From: a virus
Virus record (IMG/VR): IMGVR_UViG_3300043410_000250
Location: 1 to 36,406 of that record
Length of the DNA stretch: 36,406 nt
Reading direction: 5' to 3' (one strand)
Shown: positions 31,590-36,406 of the stretch, one piece after another
How the letters are laid out: the number at the start of each line of letters is the position of its first letter
How positions within the stretch are numbered: the stretch's first letter is position 1
Notes under the pieces: generated by a model
What the model was told of the DNA's origin: nothing
The model's database searches: none
Seen by the model: the letters and a program-made list of their open reading frames with translations, nothing else
Position numbers and translations under genes: made by a program

Positions 31590-31873
31590 TCTTCTTCCTC
31601 AACAAAGCAAACATCCTGCCATGACATCTTCAGATGGCGCTTACCATCAATCTCAACTGGCTCAAATTTCAGGTATTCGTTGCCCACATCAGCCGCCGTA
31701 GTGCCGAAATGCACCTTGTCACCCACATTCAGGCCGATAAACTCAGCTTCTGGGCCAACAGCAATCACATATCCTACGGTGTCAACGCCCTGGACTTGGC
31801 TCAAATCCAAAAATTCGGACTGAAAACGCCGTTCGGGTCGGACAATGATCTTGTCACGCAGAGGTTTTAGCAT
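31586..31873 (-). CDS. groES: GroES-like co-chaperonin (95 aa)
   Basis: It would cap the host GroEL ring and help fold large phage proteins, as T4 gp31 or phage GroES homologues do. The start MLKPLRDKIIVRPE is the GroES first strand; residues 17-30 take the place of the mobile loop; VDTVGYVIAVGPEAEFIGLN and VGDKVHFGT form the domed beta-barrel; the end WQDVCFVEEEE matches the GroES acidic tail. Length equals bacterial GroES (about 97). A strong GGAGG ribosome site precedes it. It lies upstream of the packaging and capsid genes, so the coat or another virion protein is a plausible client. Confidence 0.88.
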   Translation of the reverse strand: MLKPLRDKIIVRPERRFQSEFLDLSQVQGVDTVGYVIAVGPEAEFIGLNVGDKVHFGTTAADVGNEYLKFEPVEIDGKRHLKMSWQDVCFVEEEE

Positions 31874-32099
31874 CTTGCCTCCGAGTGTATTTGCGCTTTT
31901 TCGGCTCTGTCATTGCGTCAACAACAGGCAAAACCACCGCACTGCCAGCGGAAACCGTTACGGTCGTGGTTTGCATGGCTTTGGGTGACAGTTCTCCACA
32001 CCAATCGTTGCGGTGCTTGTGGAAAAACTGTGGATGGGCTCGGCATTGGCCCATGATGTCTTGATCGACAAAGTGCCGACAATCGCTACAATGATTCAC
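31854..32099 (-). CDS. Cys/His-rich small protein, probable metal binding (81 aa)
   Basis: It starts with GTG 32099; AGGAG lies eight bases upstream. Four cysteines and several His (MNHCSDCRHFVDQDIMGQCR, then HPQFFHKHRNDWCGEL) occupy the first 36 residues, as in small zinc-finger proteins of phages. The second half is a Val/Ala-rich strand and a Lys/Arg-rich tail (KKRKYTRRQ). It overlaps the GroES-like gene by 20 bases. Confidence 0.7.
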   Translation of the reverse strand: MNHCSDCRHFVDQDIMGQCRAHPQFFHKHRNDWCGELSPKAMQTTTVTVSAGSAVVLPVVDAMTEPKKRKYTRRQDAKTSA

Positions 32100-32131
32100 A
32101 GATTCAACTCCTAATTAGTTGAGTTTAGAGG

Positions 32132-32157
32132 GCGTCAGGGAGGGCATTCCCTGGCGC
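32132..32157. other. Stable hairpin between two small leftward genes
   Basis: GCGTCAGGGA (32132-32141) pairs with TCCCTGGCGC (32148-32157) around GGGCAT (one mismatch: T opposite G, i.e. wobble). On the plus strand it is followed by TTCTCGTTTT. It may be a plus-strand terminator limiting antisense reads, or a bidirectional stem in the leftward message. Confidence 0.45.
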
Positions 32158-32165
32158 TTCTCGTT

Positions 32166-32381
32166 TTAGCGGTATTCGCTACGGGTGTGGGTGTAGCAAA
32201 TGCCAGAAGTGCGGCCCGTGTTGAACTGCTTATCAGCCCCGGTTGCATCTTCTTTGCCCATTGCCACGCCGCCGACCATGCGCTCTTTGCGCTCGCCGGT
32301 CATGTCGCTAGAGGTCGCGCCCTTCGGAGGGGTTGCGCCAGTGGTGCTTTTCACACCTTTCATGCTGTCCATTTTGCCCAT
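32166..32381 (-). CDS. Small Gly/Met/Lys-rich protein (71 aa)
   Basis: Start at ATG 32381 (MGKMDSMKGVKSTTGATPPK), with AAGGA six bases upstream. The product is hydrophilic and flexible (KSTTGATPPKGATSSDMTG), with GVAMGKEDATG and a terminal HTRSEYR. I know similar small phage proteins with 'Met-Lys' starts, without function. A promoter candidate lies just ahead (32413-32440). Confidence 0.6.
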   Translation of the reverse strand: MGKMDSMKGVKSTTGATPPKGATSSDMTGERKERMVGGVAMGKEDATGADKQFNTGRTSGICYTHTRSEYR

Positions 32382-32412
32382 TTTGATTCCTTGCAAGGTT
32401 GTGGGAAATTAG

Positions 32413-32440
32413 ATTTTCGACAAATACAAAGACTTGTCAA
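32413..32440 (-). promoter_or_regulatory. Candidate leftward (middle/late) promoter with dyad
   Basis: On the minus strand a perfect TTGACA (32440-32435) and GAAAAT (32418-32413) are 16 bases apart, in the only non-coding gap upstream of the GroES, packaging and head genes. The spacer contains GACAA...TTGTC, and CTTGACAAG at the -35 box is itself palindromic, a possible operator. Confidence 0.5.
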
Positions 32441-32754
32441 GCGCACATTGTAGCCGCCCATTCACGTTCTTGGCGACCTGATTTGTTCTTTACGGTGCGC
32501 CCGGTCAGTTGGACTAACCCTAGTGTTTCTAGTTCCTTCATGCGTCTGGCGACCTGACTTCCATCCAGATAGGTCACTTCGGCAATCTGATCTTTGCCCA
32601 TTGGACCGTAAGCCACCAATGCTTGAACAATGATTTCTCCGTGTTGGGCAGAGAACTTGGCGGCTTGGTCTGCTGCCTGGGCGCTAGTCAGCGGATCAGC
32701 ATCCCGGACACGGGGAAAAATGTTGGTTTTCTTGAGAATGTCAAAAATGCTCAT
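32437..32754 (-). CDS. Winged helix-turn-helix DNA-binding protein (105 aa)
   Basis: The C-terminal half has a winged-helix pattern: a helix GEIIVQALVAYGPMGKDQIA, a recognition helix TYLDGSQVARRMKELETLGL and a wing LVQLTGRTVKNKSGRQERE (about residues 38-98). MarR- or helicase-loader-type phage proteins with this pattern act as regulators or sit in replication complexes. Its C-terminus ends just before the candidate late promoter. It starts with ATGA overlap after gene 32751-33068. Regulation of that promoter is an attractive but untested idea. Confidence 0.75.
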   Translation of the reverse strand: MSIFDILKKTNIFPRVRDADPLTSAQAADQAAKFSAQHGEIIVQALVAYGPMGKDQIAEVTYLDGSQVARRMKELETLGLVQLTGRTVKNKSGRQEREWAATMCA

Positions 32755-33068
32755 GCTAGTCCCCGATCACGGATTTTGTTGGCAATGACCTGCCCATAGT
32801 TGCTCCAGCGCATATGCGGATCAAATGACTGCGCGACCTTCGCACACGCCTCACGCTCTGCCAGCACAGCCTGCTCAAGCATCCCGCAGAACTGAGTGGT
32901 TTTCTGTCCTTCGGCGCATTTCCGATAGCCTTGTTCGATTACTGCGGCTTGGGCCATGTGGAAAAAGCGTTCAAGGTCTTTGGCTTCCATCTTGAACCAG
33001 TGTCCCGTATCGCCAACGAAACTTTCTTGTTGAGCCTCTCGCGCCATCTTGATGATTTCGTCTCTCAT
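32751..33068 (-). CDS. Conserved phage hypothetical protein (105 aa)
   Basis: Start at ATG 33068 (MRDEIIKMAREA), with GGAG six bases upstream; 18 further residues upstream do not look coding. The pattern IIKMAREA ... LERFFHMAQAAVIEQGYRKC ... EREACAKVAQSFD ... IRDRG is a very common phage family of unknown function, often next to recombination genes. It is helical and has three cysteines without a zinc pattern. Confidence 0.8.
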   Translation of the reverse strand: MRDEIIKMAREAQQESFVGDTGHWFKMEAKDLERFFHMAQAAVIEQGYRKCAEGQKTTQFCGMLEQAVLAEREACAKVAQSFDPHMRWSNYGQVIANKIRDRGLA

Positions 33069-33169
33069 ATTTGCTCCAGATTGGTGGGCGGGCCTCATAT
33101 AGCAGAGTTGGCTGAACAACACTTTAGAAAAGTGACCACGGCGCTGACCCGTTTCCCCGCCCGTATTAC

Positions 33170-33424
33170 TTAAAAGGGAACGTCCTCATACCCATCGTCT
33201 TTGGGCAAGCCTTGATATTGCTGGCGCTCCTCTTTGGGTCGGTGCAGGAATGCTTTGAAGTACCCGTCCCAATTGGCTGACTGAGGGATGCTGTCCAGCT
33301 TGATCGTGACTTTTCCCTCCTCGTCAATCCACATCGTCCCGTGTTGGCTCCAGTAGGTCTTTTCTTGACCGTCCTGGGTGGTGTACTTTCGCGCCGCGAA
33401 TTTGATGTCGTACTGTTTTTTCAT
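33170..33424 (-). CDS. Putative OB-fold ssDNA-binding protein (84 aa)
   Basis: It has a beta-barrel-like pattern: MKKQYDIKFAARKYTTQDGQ, EKTYWSQHGTMWIDEEGKVT, IKLDSIPQSANWDGYFKAFL, then an acidic flexible tail ending DDGYEDVPF. The D-x-P-F terminus is the host-factor-binding tail of SSB proteins, and the place between exonuclease and annealing genes fits. Aromatic residues in the barrel strands would stack with bases. The family is not certain; it resembles small phage proteins called SSB-like. GGAG lies before the start and ATGA overlaps the exonuclease stop. Confidence 0.6.
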   Translation of the reverse strand: MKKQYDIKFAARKYTTQDGQEKTYWSQHGTMWIDEEGKVTIKLDSIPQSANWDGYFKAFLHRPKEERQQYQGLPKDDGYEDVPF

Positions 33425-34026
33425 AGTTGCTCCAGTTTGGTTAATTTTTCCGTCAGTTCACCCAGGAATTTGGTAATTTCCCACTCAATTTCCTTGATGA
33501 GTTTGTCATCACGTTCAACCCGTTTGATGAATATCTGATTCTTTTCAGGCATCCGTGGGTCGAATGATACGAAATCGCACCACATTCTGTCTGTGCAAGC
33601 CATCTGGAATTGCATTTGCATGATGTATTTGTCTGCGATCTTTTGGGACAGCAGGGTGTCAATGTGCGTGGCGGTGTTGGGGCATTTGATCTCCACCAAG
33701 CCATTCGTGCCGACCAGACCGTCAGGAGACGCGCCAGCCATGTCAATTGACTTGTGTTGCACGAACCCTTCCTCCTCAACCAGAACACCCGTCTTGACCT
33801 CATAAGCGGCCCTGGCGAACGGTTCTTGGTTAGTGCCCCATTCCATTGCCGCGCTGGAGAACGATTCGGCTTTTGTGTTGGTCAGGCGCTCAACGATCAA
33901 TTGAGCCATGTAGTTCTCTCGGCTTGCTGAATAGCCTGTCTTTGTCTTAGCCATTACATCTGAAATCCTAGATGCGGTGACTTTGCCAAGACGGGCGGCA
34001 AACCAATCGTCTGTGCGTTGTTCCAT
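33421..34026 (-). CDS. YqaJ/lambda-type exonuclease (201 aa)
   Basis: It chews 5' strands of double-stranded ends, feeding the annealing protein. Start at ATG 34026 (MEQRTDDWFAARLGKVTASR), with TAATG overlap to the upstream gene. YqaJ marks are EQRTDDWFAARLGKVTAS (2-19), MEWGTNQEPFARAAYE (61-76), GASPDGLVG (98-106) and LVEIKCP (110-116); D102, E112 and K114 are the catalytic triad of the PD-(D/E)xK nuclease fold. Length about 200 is normal. It forms a recombination cassette with ERF and the SSB-like protein. Confidence 0.93.
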   Translation of the reverse strand: MEQRTDDWFAARLGKVTASRISDVMAKTKTGYSASRENYMAQLIVERLTNTKAESFSSAAMEWGTNQEPFARAAYEVKTGVLVEEEGFVQHKSIDMAGASPDGLVGTNGLVEIKCPNTATHIDTLLSQKIADKYIMQMQFQMACTDRMWCDFVSFDPRMPEKNQIFIKRVERDDKLIKEIEWEITKFLGELTEKLTKLEQL

Positions 34027-34247
34027 TATTTCCACCATGCTGCTGGTTTGCATTCAAGAATCAATCCTTCTTCATCAGGATCGCCACCGTAACTCAAAAC
34101 GAAATGTTTTTTCCCGTTAATCATAATTGTCAAAGGAACATCAGGGTTACACATTTCACTTTTATCTTCGGCTTCTGCGTATTTCACGCATGATTCACCC
34201 ATTGCTTCCCACAATGCTTTAGTCGTGAATTTTTGAAAGAAACTCAT
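34026..34247 (-). CDS. Small hypothetical protein of the recombination cassette (73 aa)
   Basis: It lies between ERF and the exonuclease with ATGA and TAATG overlaps. N-terminal helix (MSFFQKFTTKALWEAMGESC), then a hairpin with VPLTIMINGKKHFVLSYGGD and an acidic loop ending AAWWK. The low-GC gene has two cysteines near a central DKSEMC, without a zinc pattern. Function unknown; a partner of the exonuclease or annealing protein is possible by location. Confidence 0.72.
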   Translation of the reverse strand: MSFFQKFTTKALWEAMGESCVKYAEAEDKSEMCNPDVPLTIMINGKKHFVLSYGGDPDEEGLILECKPAAWWK

Positions 34248-34840
34248 TGTGCCTTCTCCTTCTTTGCACGTTCTTGACGGGCTTTCTTAGCCGCAATCAC
34301 TTTGGCTTGCCATGTTGCGTCACCATCACACGATGCGTAGGCGGCGGCATAGGCGGTATTGAGTTCATCACTGCTGGCGCTGGCCTCGATTGCCGCCAGA
34401 TGATCTGCCATTGTGTTGGGATCGACCTTGGTTGTAGGCTTGGCTTCAGGTCGGCGCGAGGCAGCGTTGCCGTCATCATCCTCGGGAGCGATTCCACAAG
34501 CCGCCTGGAGGCTGTATCGACGGGCATATGTCAGCGCACTACCAAACCCTTGGGCGTCATGTTTGACAGCAGGAACATGCAGAATGCCGCCCTCCATAAC
34601 CTCACCAGATTCGTGGACAAAGATCGTTTCGACCATCACGCCATCTTTGCATTCGTAGGTTTTCTGGATCAACGCAATGCCGTTTTCGTTTAGGGCGTCA
34701 ATAACAGCTTCCACGCAAGCTGACAGATCAGCGTAACGCGACCGGAAATGAGGGTTGGATGAGGATTTGAGAGCCGGACCGAATGCGCGTTGTGCGCGAA
34801 CAAATGCGGCGGCGATTTTGGGTTGAATTGGCGTTTCCAT
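34244..34840 (-). CDS. erf: ERF-family ssDNA annealing protein (198 aa)
   Basis: It pairs complementary single strands in phage recombination (P22 Erf family). The ERF domain covers about residues 15-120: FRSRYADLSACVEAVIDALN, GIALIQKTYE, AQGFGSALTYARRYSLQAAC and GIAPEDDDGNAA. The C-terminal part (residues 120-198) is linker-like, with Ala/Asp-rich helices and the basic tail KKARQERAKKEKAQ. AAGGAG precedes the start. With YqaJ exonuclease and the SSB-like gene it forms the recombination cassette. Confidence 0.92.
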   Translation of the reverse strand: METPIQPKIAAAFVRAQRAFGPALKSSSNPHFRSRYADLSACVEAVIDALNENGIALIQKTYECKDGVMVETIFVHESGEVMEGGILHVPAVKHDAQGFGSALTYARRYSLQAACGIAPEDDDGNAASRRPEAKPTTKVDPNTMADHLAAIEASASSDELNTAYAAAYASCDGDATWQAKVIAAKKARQERAKKEKAQ

Positions 34841-34849
34841 GAGTGCTCC

Positions 34850-35098
34850 TTAAAACTGATATTTCGGTCCACAAGTGACCTCTACAACTGTCTCAACCGT
34901 GTATCCGTTAATCTTACGTTTGGCGTACAACGGGATTGCTCTGAGTCCTGACGTTTCGCATTGACGGACAGCATCAATCACTTCATGCCGCCCCATCGGT
35001 TGCACCTTGTCATCAATGATGAGTTTCTGATCCGGCGCTTCTGTCTTGTTCATCTGAGCGCATCCCGTGAGCGCCAACAAAAGGAGGAGATATTTCAT
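34850..35098 (-). CDS. Small lipoprotein (82 aa)
   Basis: The signal peptide MKYLLLLLALTGCAQ ends in a lipobox L-A-L-T-G-C, so Cys 13 is predicted to be lipidated and the protein anchored in a membrane facing the periplasm. The remainder has two more cysteines (one in VRQCET, one in VTCGPKY), possibly a disulfide, and VEVTCGP at the end. As an early phage lipoprotein, superinfection exclusion is a plausible role. It could also be a spanin, but it lies far from the lysis genes. It starts by overlap with the preceding gene. Confidence 0.75.
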   Translation of the reverse strand: MKYLLLLLALTGCAQMNKTEAPDQKLIIDDKVQPMGRHEVIDAVRQCETSGLRAIPLYAKRKINGYTVETVVEVTCGPKYQF

Positions 35099-35277
35099 TT
35101 GTACATCTCCCGCTGGATATTGCGGAGTTCATCCATCACATTGTTGTAGATGAAACAGAGTTCGCTGATCTTGGTTTCCAGACAGGTCACTTGATACTCA
35201 TGGCGCATCGGATCGTCTTTGGCGAAATGAGCGTCACGATAGTCACGGATGCTGTCAATGATTTGTTGTGCGTTCAT
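35095..35277 (-). CDS. Small helical protein (60 aa)
   Basis: MNAQQIIDSIRDYRDAHFAK, then TKISELCFIYNNVMDELRNI: two amphipathic helices, typical of small phage early proteins of unknown role. GGAAAATAAACC before the start is a moderate ribosome site. It overlaps the lipoprotein start by ATGA. Confidence 0.65.
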   Translation of the reverse strand: MNAQQIIDSIRDYRDAHFAKDDPMRHEYQVTCLETKISELCFIYNNVMDELRNIQREMYK

Positions 35278-35280
35278 GGT

Positions 35281-35568
35281 TTATTTTCCTGTTGCTTTTG
35301 CGATTGCGGCGGCGATTTTTTTCTCAACTACGTTGGCATTCATGTGAGCTACTCGCAGCATGGCATCTGCTAATTTCAGTGCCTCCAGCAGATCAGTAGC
35401 GTGAGCCATTAGCTTTGCATTAGCGCCGCCTTCAATACCATCCTCATCTCGCGGAGAAATATCAGCAAGCCAATAACCATCGCCATCAACCAGTTTGAAT
35501 CCTTTGTGGTTTTCGCTGCCCGATAGGTTGGCAAATGTAAGCCACGGACCCGGCGTATGTTTGCTCAT
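35281..35568 (-). CDS. HTPGPW-type phage protein (95 aa)
   Basis: Start at ATG 35568, with GGAGG six bases upstream. The protein begins MSKHTPGPWLTFANLS, and residues about 50-65 read GGANAKLMAHATDLLEALK, the common phage family with an HTPGPW start and a (G)ANA-x-L-(I/M)-A-x-A-x-D-L-L-E-A-L signature. Function is unknown. The C-terminal half is helical with an Ala/Lys-rich end. Confidence 0.83.
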   Translation of the reverse strand: MSKHTPGPWLTFANLSGSENHKGFKLVDGDGYWLADISPRDEDGIEGGANAKLMAHATDLLEALKLADAMLRVAHMNANVVEKKIAAAIAKATGK

Positions 35569-35570
35569 GT

Positions 35571-35714
35571 TCAACCTCCAAAAACGATCATGGCAAGCAG
35601 GAAACCTGCGGCGAATGCGTACACATAGTGCAACACCTTCTCGGGTTGTTCAGTACGGTAGCCAACCGTGTAGGTGGCGTCTGCAAAGTTGCGGGGGGTT
35701 TTGTAGTTTTTCAT
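35571..35714 (-). CDS. Small inner-membrane protein (47 aa)
   Basis: AAGGAGCACAC precedes ATG 35714 and the stop lies two bases before the next gene. The N-terminal 28 residues are polar (MKNYKTPRNFADATYTVGYR), then one hydrophobic span (YVYAFAAGFLLAMIVFG) reaches the C-terminus, a tail-anchored form. Early membrane micro-protein with unknown target. Confidence 0.65.
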   Translation of the reverse strand: MKNYKTPRNFADATYTVGYRTEQPEKVLHYVYAFAAGFLLAMIVFGG

Positions 35715-35723
35715 GTGTGCTCC

Positions 35724-35969
35724 TTAAATTTTTGCCAAGCGTTGTTTTGCAGTTGCGTAAGCCCAGCGAGTGGCTTCTGCTTGTGATGCAAAACACTTTG
35801 AACGCTGGATAACGCCAAAATCAAAAAAATCATTGTTGACTTTGCGAGCGTTTTGAACCCATGCGTAGAAGTTTGCACCATCGTCTCTGAGGCCGACGAT
35901 GTAGCCAATCAAACGACCTTTGGCGTCTTTTTTGTGGCTTGGCAAAAATGTTTCAAATGCTTCATTCAT
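35724..35969 (-). CDS. First leftward early gene, hypothetical (81 aa)
   Basis: ATG 35969 has AGGAG nine bases upstream and follows the leftward promoter region. The protein has MNEAFETFLPSHKKDAKGRL, a short beta part with YIVGLRDDGANFYAWVQNAR, then a helix EATRWAYATAKQRLAKI. It is soluble and basic at the end. I do not recognise a family. As first gene of the unit it should be expressed immediately after entry. Confidence 0.7.
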   Translation of the reverse strand: MNEAFETFLPSHKKDAKGRLIGYIVGLRDDGANFYAWVQNARKVNNDFFDFGVIQRSKCFASQAEATRWAYATAKQRLAKI

Positions 35970-36017
35970 TTACTTGCTCCTGAAAAGACCGTATGCGTTG
36001 CGCTCCGGGTTGGTTGA

Positions 36018-36046
36018 ATTGTATAGGTTTCTAGACTGTCCATCAA
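36018..36046 (-). promoter_or_regulatory. Leftward early promoter
   Basis: Minus strand TTGATG (36046-36041) and TACAAT (36023-36018) are 17 bases apart, with a TATA step inside the spacer end. Transcription would start near 36010 and drive gene 35724-35969 and those beyond. Confidence 0.62.
36021..36036. promoter_or_regulatory. Operator-like dyad, left site
   Basis: GTATAG-N4-CTAGAC is an imperfect palindrome (GTMTAG half-sites) lying inside the spacer and -10 of the leftward promoter. It matches the site at 36083-36098, in reverse orientation, in 14 of 18 aligned positions. Confidence 0.55.
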
Positions 36047-36069
36047 TACCCAAGCAAAAAATAGGGTTT

Positions 36070-36099
36070 TTGCCTGTTTTCTGTCGAGAATTCTATACT
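36070..36099 (+). promoter_or_regulatory. Rightward promoter for the cro-like gene
   Basis: TTGCCT (36070-36075) and TATACT (36094-36099) are 18 bases apart. The expected first transcribed base is about 36106, the A of the start codon itself, and no ribosome site precedes the gene. This suggests a leaderless message. Confidence 0.55.
36083..36098. promoter_or_regulatory. Operator-like dyad, right site
   Basis: GTCGAG-N4-CTATAC, the inverse of the left site, lies in the spacer and -10 of the rightward promoter. The two sites occupy equivalent places in two divergent promoters, so one repressor could shut both. Confidence 0.55.
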
Positions 36100-36105
36100 T
36101 GCGGG

Positions 36106-36270
36106 ATGTTGACAAAAGAACAAGCAATCATGCTGGCTGGCTCTCAAGCAAAGTTGGCCCGTCTCTTAGGAGTGACTAGGGGGGCGGTTTGGCAATGGAA
36201 GGCTATCCCATTGGGAAGGCTGTACCAATTGAGAATTTTGCGTCCCGAATGGTTTGATGTTATTCAATGA
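36106..36270 (+). CDS. cro: P22 Cro-like repressor (54 aa)
   Basis: A small helix-turn-helix protein that probably represses the divergent early promoters. MLTKEQAIMLAGSQAKLARL and LGVTRGAVWQWKAIPLGRLY correspond to the P22 Cro form (a short first helix, Q-x-x-L-A-x-x-L-G-V turn, then V-x-Q-W-K as recognition helix and an IP-x-x-R-x-Y-x-L end). P22 Cro has 61 residues. The start is at the first in-frame ATG after the promoter. It is followed 11 bases later by the Cys-rich micro-gene, with its own ribosome site, so the two are likely in one message. No cI-type gene is found in the genome. Confidence 0.82.
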   Translation: MLTKEQAIMLAGSQAKLARLLGVTRGAVWQWKAIPLGRLYQLRILRPEWFDVIQ

Positions 36271-36279
36271 AAGGAAACA

Positions 36280-36406
36280 CCATGAAAAAAGCACTTATTG
36301 GCCTGTGGATTGTCGCCAGCACAACGATGGCGTGGGCGGCTTGTTCCACCCACACGATCATGTCTGGCGGTCGAATGGTTACTTGCACCACTTGTTGTTA
36401 CGGAAA
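36280..36406. repeat. Terminal direct repeat, right copy, with truncated micro-gene
   Basis: Identical to bases 1-127. It contains the ATG and first 41 codons of the Cys-rich peptide (36282-36406), which is completed at 3-152 once the circle is closed. It has no independent features. Confidence 0.93.

Noticed and set aside
1-36406. True biological short direct terminal repeats (T7-like)
   Set aside because: The repeat is 127 bases, splits a gene that is whole in the circle, and has no promoter or terminator border. Assembly overlap is simpler, and the P22-type terminase suggests headful packaging.

Overview
This window is a complete, circularly closed genome of a tailed phage with a short tail (podovirus), about 36.28 kb of unique sequence. 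The first 127 bases recur exactly as the last 127, which is the usual trace of a circular or circularly permuted assembly. The head, portal, tail-accessory and ejection proteins follow the Salmonella phage P22 plan: TerS/TerL, a 712-aa portal, a 300-aa scaffold, a P22-type coat protein, gp4-like and gp10-like tail factors, three ejection proteins and a P22 Cro-like repressor. The small accessory proteins resemble those of phages of freshwater Burkholderiales. That host guess is inference only. I see no integrase, no CI-type repressor, no DNA polymerase and no tRNA.

Layout. A control region at about 35970-36105 separates two divergent transcription units. Rightward (across the junction, to about 4267) run a Cro-like repressor, a tiny Cys-rich secreted peptide, a promoter followed by a strongly structured untranslated RNA (167-325), a replication-type protein, RusA and a run of small overlapping accessory genes. 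Leftward, almost 32 kb is read from the minus strand. It starts with small early genes, then ERF annealing protein, YqaJ exonuclease, an SSB-like protein, a winged-helix protein, a GroES-like co-chaperonin, an ADP-ribosyltransferase-like protein, terminase, portal, scaffold, coat, decoration and fibre genes, tail accessory factors and ejection proteins. It ends with a fibre/collar protein and a lysis cassette (two small membrane proteins, holin, M15 endolysin) that meets the rightward unit tail to tail at about 4219-4267.

The most notable observations are these. (1) The major coat gene is split by a compact 253-nt group I intron (24900-25152). P1 with the u.G pair, P2-P9 and the P7 guanosine site can all be drawn, and exact splicing restores a 412-aa P22-type coat protein. 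(2) A structured, apparently pseudoknotted RNA of about 160 nt with its own promoter and terminator lies at 155-325. (3) Two inverted operator-like dyads lie inside the two divergent promoters, with a probably leaderless cro. (4) The same beta-rich repeat module is inserted into two neighbouring tail-accessory proteins. (5) Three freestanding HNH-type endonuclease genes sit between structural genes. (6) A phage-encoded GroES-like protein and an ART-like protein lie next to the packaging genes.
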